Shown here: positions 44,880-54,996 of the stretch, piece by piece
How positions within the stretch are numbered: the first letter of the stretch is position 1
Layout of the letters: each line of letters opens with the position of its first letter
Origin: Telopea speciosissima
Taxonomy: Eukaryota > Streptophyta > Magnoliopsida > Proteales > Proteaceae
Length of the DNA stretch: 64,000 nt
Assembly (NCBI RefSeq): GCF_018873765.1
Contig: NC_057924.1
Coordinates: forward strand, 3,968,001-4,032,000
Direction of reading: 5' to 3'
Program-made: the position numbers and the translations under genes
Notes under the pieces: model-generated
What the model was told of the DNA's origin: nothing
Seen by the model: only the letters and a program-made list of their open reading frames with translations
Database searches by the model: none

Positions 44880-46130
44880 AGGGGCAATTACTATCACTAC
44901 CCTACACTTAGCCTATATTTACTAAAACTATCCTATCTTAAACTTTTCTAATACTACCCTGCTTTTAAACTTTTACATCTCTTTCTAACCTCATATTTTT
45001 AAATACCCAGATTACCCTTCCTTTTCACCTAATAACCTGCTAATCTATTTAACCTACCATTCATCTTCTACTTCTTACTATTTTTGTCATTAAAATAGTA
45101 AAAAATGAAAGCACCCATCCGCTTCTTCTCTCTCCCATTTTTTACTCCATTTGGTTTTTTTTTTATTCTTCAATTTTTCTATTTAATTAATTTTTTATTC
45201 AATATTTCATCCCCATCGTTCTTCTTCGAACAGATCATGGTTCTAAGTATCGGTATCGTCTCGCCCGATACACCGGTTTTGCTAGTCACTGATATCGATA
45301 CTGTGTCGATACTATGTCTGTAGCACAGTACGGACAAGGGGTAAAGTGGTCAGAAAACTCATTTTTTAAGGAGATTCAAGGATAACTATCCGATACAGCT
45401 GATACCGTATCAGTATCATATCGGTTTTGCAGGCTACCGATACCCATTCTGATACCGTGCACTAAAACCATGGAATAGATCGACTCTCTTCAAAAATAGT
45501 AAAAAGTAAATTGAATAAAAGGAGGAAGGGAGAGAAGTGGGGTGTTTTGAAGAGAGTCGATTTGTTCCATGGCGTTAGTGCACGGTATCAGAACGGGTAT
45601 CAATAACCTGCAAAACCAATACAGTATCGGCCTGGATCGGCTGTATCGGGCAAAATTACCCCTGAATCTCCTTAAAAAATGAGTTTTCTGATCATTTTAC
45701 CCCTTGTTCGTACCGTGCTATCGATATGGTATCGGTATCGGTATCAGTGACTAGCAAAGCTAGTATGTATACGGGCGATACAATATCGATACTTAGAACC
45801 ATGACCTGTTTGAAGAAGAACAATGAGGATGAAATATTGAATAAAAAATTAATTAAATAAAAGAATTGGAGAAAAAAATAACTGAATGGAGTAAAAAACG
45901 GGAGAGAGAAGAATCAGGTGGGTGGGTGGGTGCTTTGTAGAAGATGAATGGTAGGTTAAATAGACTAGCAAGTTACTAGGTGAAAAGGAAGGGCAATTTA
46001 GGTATTTAAAAATATAAGGGTAGAAGGAGATGTAAAAGTTTAAAAGCAGGATAGTTTCAGAAAAAAAGTTTAAGATAGGATAGTTTTAGTAAATATAGGC
46101 TAAATGTAGGGTAGTGATAGTAATTATCCT
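44880..46130. mobile_element. Foldback / Mutator-like element, long form
   Basis: The 1251 bp element lies between perfect 9 bp repeats TTTCGAATA (44871-44879, 46131-46139); unit 1 has the single copy at 31076-31084. Its ends (AGGGGCAATTACTATCAC and GTGATAGTAATTATCCT) extend into inverted arms of about 350 bp, related to the 445 bp element at 28931. The centre is occupied by a second inverted-repeat element (45236-45803). No protein is encoded. Confidence 0.85.
45236..45803. mobile_element. Inner inverted-repeat element with GTATCGGTATCG motifs
   Basis: The unit begins CATGGTTCTAAGTATCG and ends CGATACTTAGAACCATG, exact inverses, and the arms pair over roughly 240 bp (for example GCACGGTATCAGAACGGGTAT against ATACCCATTCTGATACCGTGC). 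It lies exactly between the left and right arms of the outer element (CGAACAG / CTGTTTG). A target duplication is not clear. Confidence 0.7.
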
Positions 46131-46589
46131 TTTCGAATACTCTATATTACAAGAGGGTCGATTCTTCGTCTCGGTTTTAGGCATGTTTTCAAATATCGGT
46201 TGTTTCATCTTGGCTGATACTGTATCGGTGTAACGGTCTCTAGTAAAGGAAAACCATCAAAAAATCAAATTTTCTTAGGAAAAATAAGGGCAAAATCGTA
46301 CGGACAAATATGACCGGTCCATGTTGGTAAACCGGAATAACTTTCTTTTATTTGTTTTTAATTTCATTATTTTCTTTTCATTGAAAAATAAAATTCGTTA
46401 CTGTTCTTGAAAAGTTCTTCGAATGATGACATGATCACGTTCGTCAACACATGCGCAAGTGAGAATCTACGTTAAACAGGTTTGGGTTAAAAAAAAATAA
46501 AATAAAATCGCGCAAACGTTCTTTCACCTCTCTGGATTTTTCTTACCGACTTCCCTATAAACCAATTATAAATTGATGGTCCACGAGTA

Positions 46590-46687
46590 CAAATAATCCA
46601 CATATTGGTTCCTTTCTCGCTTCTCATTTGGATTTCGGTCTACAGTGTTTCTCTTCTTCATCGACGTCAGTCTGAGAGATTGTTCTT
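46590..46687 (+). promoter_or_regulatory. Presumed noncoding first exon of the WLM gene
   Basis: The sequence up to TTCTTG|GTAAGT (donor GT at 46688) contains no ATG-led coding frame that joins the next exon. A TC-rich stretch (TTTCTCTTCTTCATCGACG) is typical of plant leaders. Conservation with 31581-31673 reflects the duplication. The transcription start is not known. Confidence 0.5.
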
Positions 46688-48144
46688 GTAAGTCTTAATA
46701 TTCTCACCATATCGTCTCACTTTGAATTCTACAAATTTCCCAATTTAATTGATTCTCTGTTTGTTTGGCATAAATTTTTGGTGGATTGAATGTTTTCAGA
46801 TTGAATTTTTAGATGGAAGGACGTTTGAGGGATTCATTGTTAATTTCTGGGTTTTTTCTAGCTTTTTGCGCTTTTAAGTTTTGGTGGGCTATTCTCTCTG
46901 TATTTTGGTTCTTTAACATCGAAAGGAAAAGAGTGAATTCGTGCGCTTTTTGTTAATTCTTGTTTAGTCTTCATCAGGAATTGAGTTATATTGAAAACTG
47001 AAACATGGGTTGCTCCTGAATTCTTCGTGAATTGGTTTTCGATTCTGTCATCATAACAAAAGGGAGGTGACCCTCGGGATTAAATGAAGATTTCAATCAC
47101 TAACCTGTGGAACGGTCTTGTTAGGCCTTCTGAACTATGGATACTAGTTTTTGATCTCTCTGCTGTTTCTACAAGCCTTTCCTTGTCTCGCAATTAAGCT
47201 TGCGTTGGATGCTTTCTCTTGGTTTATCAAAATCTTATATTTTTTAAGAGAACAAATTAGTCAGAAATGGACTCAGGGTCCTCAAAAAAAAAATTTTAAT
47301 GAGGTAAAAGAATTGCTAACTCGAAAGAGGCGAAAACCCAACCTGTAAAGTGTATAAGAAAATATATAAAGTTTAGGTTCCTGGAAAAAGAGAGAAAAAA
47401 GGGTTCTCTTTCTTATATATTTCCAGATACACACAGCTCTGAGCTCCCAGTTAGTGTTGCTAATGCAGTATTTATTTTACCTACTGTAAACTTAAATCTT
47501 ATGCTTATATGCTTAATTATTGCTAGATTATCTCTGATTGTATTAAAGAAAGAAAAATGTGGGCAAGAAAACCATTTGATTGTGTTGAAGAAAGAAAAGT
47601 GTGGGCAAGAGAACGTTTTTTTTGGTAGAAGGAGAAGAGAACTGTTTAGCACATTCATACAACACCGCCCAGATCTACATTAGGGAGAGAAAAAGTACAA
47701 AAAAGATCACTCGGTCCCTACAGCGCTATCAGTGATGAAGGTTTTCCATCAAGATACCAGGCCGACAATATTGAAGGCACACAAATTTTATTTTATTTTT
47801 TAATTTTTTGGAGGGGGGGGAGGGGTGGGGTAATTCAAATATGCTCTCAAATGATGTTCCATTATCATACAAAAAATCGATTTTGAACATTACATAATAT
47901 TTTACATTGAGGAGTTTGTGCTTGAAGATTATGTATTGTACTTCAGGAAGTAGCTTTGCTACAGTAATTGCCCTTTAGAAAGTCTTGATTTTACTACAAT
48001 AATGTTAGTTAGTTGCTAAGAGTTAGTAAGAGTTAATGTTTCCTGGTGACAATAATCTGAGGCCCAAAAAAAGAAGGTTCTCATTTGAATTTGTAGACAC
48101 TCTTTGATTCCTTACCTTTCCTTTGTCATTTCTTGCAGTACAAT

Positions 48145-51100
48145 ATGGAAGGAGAAAAACAGAGTGCACTCAACATCTTAGTTATTTGGAGGGGCAAGAA
48201 GCTGAATGTGGAGATAGGTTCAGGTGGTACTCTCAAGGAGTTCGGGTACAAACTACAGAAGCTGACTAATGTCAAAGCTGATACTATGAGACTTCTTGCT
48301 CCACAATCCATGACTGGAGGCTCGAAGCTGTTCACTCCTTTCTCTGATGAACACTCAAGTTTAAGCCTGCGAGAGGCTTCCATTCTTGAGGTGTGGAGCA
48401 GCATTCTGTTAAATAATTGATAAACATGCTTCTTTAGATTATATATATTTTCTCTTATATACCTTTTAGGGGAATTGCCTGCTTTTCAAAATTACAATTA
48501 ATTAAAACTATGGGAAATTAAATCATGATGTTTTAGCCAGAGAACTTCTGAATAGTTCACCTTCTGACCGCACATTGTTCAATTCTCATCATCTAATGAA
48601 CTCCAGTCAATGAAAAAACTATATTTCCATTATTATTGCTGTTGACCACTTTGAATCAAAAGTTGTTCTGATGTGCCCTTACAATTATATTTTTGGAGAA
48701 AGTGCTTTCCATTATGTGCTTGTGGCAAAATAGCTACCTGTTGATCATCTTCTTTTGTATATTTATTAGGTTAGGGTGATGCTACAGTGTTTTTCAGAGC
48801 CCTGTAAAGCTACTGATATATTGGTTTTTCTTTCACAGGGAAAACCTATTAGAATGATGGGAGTGTTTGAGGAAGAGATTGAAGAGGTTAAACAAAATGC
48901 AACAGCTGACCTGAGGATAGCTGGTTTTGATGAAGAGGAAAAGAGATTAAGGCAGCGGATATTGGATAGGCCGCAGGCTTCCCTCAAACTTCCACAGGGA
49001 ACCTACATCTTTTGTGATTTCCGCACACTTCAAATTCCAGGAATAAAGGTATCGTCAACTTTGATCATGATGGTTTGTGTTGTGCACTATTAGAAATATG
49101 AAGAAACTGCAAAGTATATGGTTTATAATCTTTTGAATTATTCAGTGGTAACTGGTATCTATTTCATGGTCAAAAGGATGAGAAAGTTGAAATTTTAGCT
49201 GTTCTGCTCAGATTTTTTTTTGGAGAAGCTTAGTATGATATATTATGACCGATCGATGAGGATATCTTAAACTCAATTTTATGTACATTATCTTCTATTT
49301 AAATCACGCTTCTCTAAGTTTTAAATCGTGAACAAGTTTAGTTTTATATGTTTAGTATATTAAATTGCTTGGAAATTCGGTTCTTTTTTTTTTTTTTTGG
49401 GGGGGGGGGGGGGAGAGGGGGGTTGGTGGCTGCGGTGCAAGTCTTTGTGCAGCCAGCCACATCTCCCAAATAAATTCAACATAAGATGGAGATTTATTTT
49501 ATCATATCATCTTTACAACTTGGTACAATCAATCATATTGGTGCCTTGTCACAGTTGAACCCTCCAGCTTCTGAGGCTTTGAGAAGGATGCACAAGCTTG
49601 CTGCTGATCCAGGAATCATCGCTGTCATGAATAAGGTAGTATCAGGTTCTCATTCTTTCAGTGATACCATTCTTTTGCAGTGCATTTGATTGTTGCTTAT
49701 AAATATTTGTTGATTGTGCCTCTTTAAAAGCATTGCTGGCGGGTAGGAATTATGACAGAGATGGCACCTGTGGGATATGTTGGTATCAGTCCCAAATGCA
49801 TTCTTGGTTACAACAAGGTAAAAGTTTGCTTATGCATTCTTGGATGACTATACCTGCAATAAATTTGTTTTTCCCCCTTCTTTTCCCTAAGACTTTTAGT
49901 CTGTCTGAATCTTATGTTATACAGAATCATGGAGAGGAGATATCTCTTCGCCTTCGAACTGATGATCTCAAGGGTTTCAGGAAATATGAGAGTATCAAGA
50001 AAACTCTGTTGCATGAACTTGTAAGAAATATTTTATCTACAGCCTTGTTTTTTGAACCTCTGTGGTAATATAACCCCCATATCGCTCTAGCAACCTGTAC
50101 ACCTTTGGATCCATCCAAAGGGCGTACCCATTGCACAAGGCTCCCGCCACTGCGGGGTGGGGAGGGTCATAATGTACGCAGCCTTACCCCTGCTTTCGCA
50201 GAGAGGCTGTTTCCAGACTCGAACCCATGACCACTTGGTCACAATGGAGCAACCTTTACCGTTGCACCAAGGCCCGCCCTAAATGGGACAATTTCTATAC
50301 AGATGTCAAAGTTTCCCTGTAGAAAATGGGCTAGCCAGTCTGGTCCATTTTCTAGAAGAATGTAACTATGTAGCTGTAGTGCACTGTACATGTACAGGTC
50401 TAGACCATCCCTGAGGAGGACCATAGACTGGTGACCATTGTTGAACATAATTTTAGGTCACAAGCTGAGCCACCTGTTGACTGGATGAAACGGTTCATGT
50501 GGACCTTATTCAGTACAGAAAGCCAGTGCTGGAAGAATCATTTTGCCACCATACGACTGGTGGATGTAAACTTGGCTTCCCACACCTGATTGGGATGAAA
50601 TATGCACAGCTAAATTTCTCCATCAGTTGGGACTTCCTGTATGGAGGACCACATTTGAATGTGCTATATCATGGATGCCGTAAGCATGGAATGTTAAAGG
50701 GAATCCTCTATATCTGTTGAATATTACACATTTCATATTAACTTTGGACTACTCAACATTTTTATTTTCGTGCTGATTGGAATGTTACAGTCAAAAGGTC
50801 AACTAATTGACCTTTCTATGGCCATGGATGGCCTATCAGTTGTTTGGTTTGGTTACTGAGCTTTTGAGCCTTGGGTATCAGGTCTGTGTGCATCATTTTC
50901 TCTCAGTCATTCATTACTAAGAGAAAACCACACAAACACATCTTTACTCTTGCATATGTAGTTAATTTTTTAGAAATGGCTTTTGAAGATGTTACTTTAC
51001 ATTTTTGTTCATTTTCAGGCTCACATGGAATTCTCCGAACATGATGCCAACTTTTATGCACTAGACAAGCAGGTAGATGTGATGTGATGTACCATAAAAG

Positions 51101-53215
51101 TCTTTTACCTTGGACTTCTTGGAAGTGGGCTGACCTTGGTCTAATTTTGTCCTGGCCAGCTCAATGAAGAGGCTGCTAGTTTAGACTGGACAAGATCAAG
51201 AAGCCGCACCTTGAGTGGTGAAAGGCCTTCAGAACACCATGAAGAGGAATTCTATGTTGTTAGCAGTGGTAACAATTCTCAAAGGCTTGGGGGCAAAATG
51301 CCAGATCAGCTGGCCAATGCACGTGCATCTTCGGTTGCTGCTGCTTACAGCCGTTTTGCAATTGCATCCACTAGTAGTTCAGAAGGATTTGGAGAAAATC
51401 TAGAATGTCATTCCGATGATTCTGGGTTGATAGTGCATGGACCTGATCCTGATGATTTGGCAATGGAAAGTATGCAAGTTGACAATCCAAACGAAGCAGA
51501 CCCTAATTTTGAGCCTGATCCTGATAATTATCAGGGTGGTAAAGTCATCAAGTCTGAATCCTTTCTAAGAACAAACACAAACAGGATCACTTTTGAGCCT
51601 GATCCTGATGATCGTGAAGTGGTACAGTATGTGCCTAACTTAGGAACCAATGGAAAGTTTGTGGGCTCCAACAGCTATGAAGAACCTGATCCTGATGATT
51701 CTGAGGTAAATGGGATTGCTTCAAAATGTGGAGTCACAGTTCAGCTGGGTATGGATGATGCTGAGGGAAATGGAATTTTGGACAATGACATTCAGCATAA
51801 GAATCCCTTTGAGGAACCTGATCTAGATGATTCTGAAGTTAAACAGAGCATCTTGGAATATGAAAATAGTGATGAACCTGATCCAGATGATTATATAACT
51901 ATAAAAAATGTAGAGAATGAGGTCCAACTGAGGAAAACTGCTGAGGAACCTGATCCTGATGCTTCAGGAGCCTGTTTGGAACATAGAAGCAGAAGTGAAC
52001 CCAATCCCGATGATTCTAAAGGCAATGGAATTATGCAGTTTGAGCCTGATCCTGATGACAATGTGGAGAATTCCATGGGAAGTTCTAGAATGCAAGTTGA
52101 TGAACCCAATACTGATGATCAAGAGCTGCAGAGAATCCAAGACCCTGTTTCTGTTGTTTGTGCCCGTCTTCAGAAAGCCATAGAGATGCTGGGATCTGAA
52201 GTTAATCCCACACAGGCTACTTCTGTCCTCCAGACTCTGTTCAAGATCATTAGGTGAGTTGATCTAACTTTTCTTGATCTCTCTCCATTATTAGATATCT
52301 ATGTTTCATGCTTGGATATAGTTTGAGAGGAACTGACATATTTTCTGTCAGGAATGTGATTGAACACCCAGATGAGATGAAATTTAGGAGGCTACGGAAG
52401 GTAGTCCCATCTTTAGAATGGATTCTATTTTATTTTGTATTTTCTTTCCTTTCTTGAGATTTGAATTTTCGGATGACAGGTTTCTGCCCTCATCTCACCC
52501 CCATTCCTACCTTATCTTGCAGGCCAATCCCCTATTTCAACGAAATGTTGCAAATTATAAAGGTCGTTATTGTTTTTAATGTCTTGTGATTTTTAGTTTC
52601 AAAATTATATTTGTGACGGATCGCACCCCATCAATATGTTGGGGTTCAATGGCTTAAGAAAATCCTGGTTAGACAGATCTCAAATGTATGACTTTTCATG
52701 ACACATCCAAGAGGTGACTGAATTGATGAATTTGTGCCATGACTGTTAATTTTATTGAACCAGGTGAGGCAATGACAGTTCACTAGACTGCTGTAAAATT
52801 CCTGTTTGCATTGGATGAGGTGGTGGAAATTGGGAATCATGGAGTTGTTTGTTATGACTCCAATTTAATTCCCTTGACTAATTGGGATTTAGGCTTCCAT
52901 TCCAAATTGTTTGAATTTGAATTGAGCATCTCAGATAGTAGAATCCAATCCGACGGCTTATGTTGGACCTTAAATCATGAATTAGTAATCCTTAAACTAT
53001 TTGGAGGTTTAGCCCTTCTTATCAAAATGGACACTAATGGTAGTTTGCTTCTTATGATTACAGCTGCTATGGAGGTACTTTTCCTGGTGGGTTTCATCGA
53101 GGATGTTGTATCAGATGAAGTCGGTAGGGCAGAGACTTTTGTAGTGTTGAAGAGGAATGATCCTGGCTTACTGTGGCTTGCCAAGTCATCTTTAGAGATG
53201 TGTATTGCCAGCTAG
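48145..53215 (+). CDS. UBL-WLM-PUB protein, Wss1-like zinc metalloprotease (ten coding exons)
   Basis: The WLM family (Wss1/SPRTN relatives) comprises zinc proteases acting on DNA-protein crosslinks and SUMO/ubiquitin-linked substrates with CDC48. Coding exons: 48145-48390, 48839-49048, 49555-49635, 49731-49817, 49925-50020, 51019-51072, 51160-52253, 52352-52400, 52523-52562, 53064-53215; they join into 702 codons without a stop. Order: ubiquitin-like domain (residues about 7-82), WLM domain (about 130-265) with KKTLLHEL|AHMEFSEHDANF giving HELAH (His238, Glu239, His242) and His248 as probable third ligand, then an acidic disordered linker with about ten EPDPDD-type repeats (about 350-578), and a C-terminal PUB domain (about 586-690; NVIEHPDEMKFRRLR, MEVLFLVGFIED), which in other proteins binds CDC48/p97. 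The start ATG follows a TTGCAG acceptor after a 1.45 kb leader intron. Confidence 0.9.
50112..50280 (-). mobile_element. Au-type SINE in WLM intron
   Basis: Read on the minus strand: GGCCTTGGTGCAACGGTAAA (tRNA-like A box), GGTCATGGGTTCGAGTCTGG (B box), AACAGCCTCTCTGCGAAAGC, GGTAAGGCTGCGTACATTAT and GCGGGAGCCTTGTGCAATGG, ending GGGTACGCCCTTTGG. This is the characteristic Au SINE sequence order. It sits between the exons encoding HEL and AH of the zinc motif. Target duplications are not clear. Confidence 0.85.
51433..52118 (+). repeat. EPDPDD-coding repeat region
   Basis: Within one exon, GARCCTGATCCTGATGAT-like units recur about ten times (for example at 51439, 51510, 51594, 51681, 51813, 51873, 51945, 51999, 52041, 52101), separated by 10-30 variable codons. 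Variants EPDLDD, EPNPDD, EPDPDA and EPNTDD show drift. DNA identity between units is limited to the core, so this is old protein-level repetition. Confidence 0.85.
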
Positions 53216-54996
53216 TGCTGGAATTAGGAAAATTGGGAGCTTAGGCTAAAGATAGATGCTTTCTCATTATCATACTCTCTTCTATGTGTGTGCATGTGTG
53301 TGTTTGTTAGTGTGCTTGGCGCCTTGGATTGAAAATTTAAATATAAATGTAATAGTGAAAAAGAGTGTAAGGGAAAAGACTGTCAATGGGTTGTAAGAAC
53401 AGGAAGCGATTTATTGAGGATTGTAAAAAGTGGTCTTTAACTGTAAATGAAAATTACTAGTAAATAAATGGGATTCTTCCGTTGTTGGGAGTTATTTGAC
53501 ATTTGCTTATTGATGGTTTGAAATTACTTCTTGATTTTGTGGAAAATGTTGAGTAGTGCAATGTGAAGTTAACAGGCTGTGTTTGGGGCATTCTTGGAAT
53601 AGATTTTGGGTTTAGAACACATTCTGAAATGAGGAAATAGAGAGCAATCGGGTTTTAGAATTCGTTCTAGACCCACTATTCTGAGAATACATACAAACAC
53701 ATCCCAAGTGTAGGCGTTATACAAGGAGATCCAATCAAATTCCCTGCTATGAACTGGAAAAAGGGGAATAAATTTCCTCAAACTGAAAGTCCTACCAAAA
53801 TGGTTTGTACATTTTCGCCACAATTACTGTGATTTGGCACTTGACAGGTAAACCAATCAAATTTTCTGGCCTATCTCAACCATACAAAGAACATTTGATA
53901 TGTTGGCGTCACCCCTACGAGTGTTGGTATGTGTGATTCTCTTCCACTCTAAATTGGGGTCATGTTCAGGGATCTGAATCGACCATTGAAGAAGGATTGG
54001 AGTGGCACTCTAATGCATTACATAGTGTTTGGTATAGATTTGCATTTTCGTATCATAGAATGTAATTTTTTAACCAAGAATGAGAACATTGTTTGGATAT
54101 ATGTTTAGTTAAAATGCATTCTTCATTCTAGAATGCTCACATCTCTTAAATGGTTGCCAGATAAGGATGATATATCTTTTTGGCGAACACTTCATGGCCA
54201 AAACTTGCTTGGTAGGTACAATAATCTGATTCCACCATTCCACAAACTTTTTCTACAGCAAATACAGGTTGCAAAAGGTGCGTGCAATGTAATTATTCAA
54301 AAGAGGCAGTTTTCCTTCATCCACGGCAAAAGGAAGTATTCCTCCCTGTGGACATTTATAGGGTTGGGATGAGGATCATTAGAGGCATTTTTGAACTTGT
54401 CCAATAGAGAGGAGTATTTATGACTATCAGATTGTGGGTTTACCTCTCCTTATTCAAATACCAGCCTTCATCTAAATCCTTCAACAAGAGAACTGTAAAA
54501 GGGAGAGGCATTAACCTTCTCTGCATATTTCAAACTTTTGATACATCGCATCCCTATCTTTAATGGATGTGTTTCTCATCTAGTATGGCATCCGAACTGC
54601 ATTCAAAATTCTTTGTGGTGTTCTGTGTAGTCAATCACTTACTGGGCTCCCCATAGTCTAAACAAGGCAGCAAATTAATGGCAAGAGTGAAAGAAAAAAA
54701 AAAAGCAAATATTTGGCTCCATAGACCAAGAAAAAAAAAAAAATTCCTCTTTTTATGCATAGAATCTAAGCAGTATGCAATCAGAGCAGCAAAGGAGCAA
54801 TAAAGGAACACCAAATGAGGTGTTAATTAATTAGCTTTCAGGGAAGCACTTCCCCACGAGACAATGTGGGAGCAGGGAAAGCCAACAATAATACTTCAGA
54901 TGCCATGTATTGGCCACTTTCTCAGCTGTTTCCCACAGTTTACGATTTGTTAATTTGGGATTAATCATCTCATGTCCCTACAGCAGCTCAGTTCAC
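53216..54996. other. WLM 3' flank and spacer
   Basis: Contains the WLM 3' untranslated region (a possible AATAAA at 53463-53468). It also holds two diverged MITE-like pieces beginning GGCTGTGTTTGGGG (53576) and TAGTGTTTGGTATAGA (54024). From about 54650 it holds the 3' end of the minus-strand gene ending at 54997. No other coding exon is seen. Confidence 0.45.

Larger units (their letters stand above)
31770..46783 (+). repeat. Tandem duplication, unit 2 (RALF a'-b'-c')
   Basis: This is the direct repeat of 24421-31769, expanded to 15.0 kb. The extra length is accounted for by the LINE at 36138-41514, the truncated LINE at 33119-34619 and the foldback element at 44880-46130, minus the unit-1-only element. 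Its right end runs into the intact WLM gene, so the ancestral order was a-b-c-WLM. Confidence 0.9.

Noticed and set aside
52811-53063. Extended upstream reading of the last WLM exon
   Set aside because: The frame is open through the intron by chance; the CAG acceptor at 53063 restores the PUB-domain alignment and phase.
53573-53705. Possible second Tourist-like MITE (GGCTGTGTTTGGGG ... CAAACACATCCC)
   Set aside because: Termini are imperfect and no TAA/TTA duplication was found, so it was left as an unconfirmed relic.
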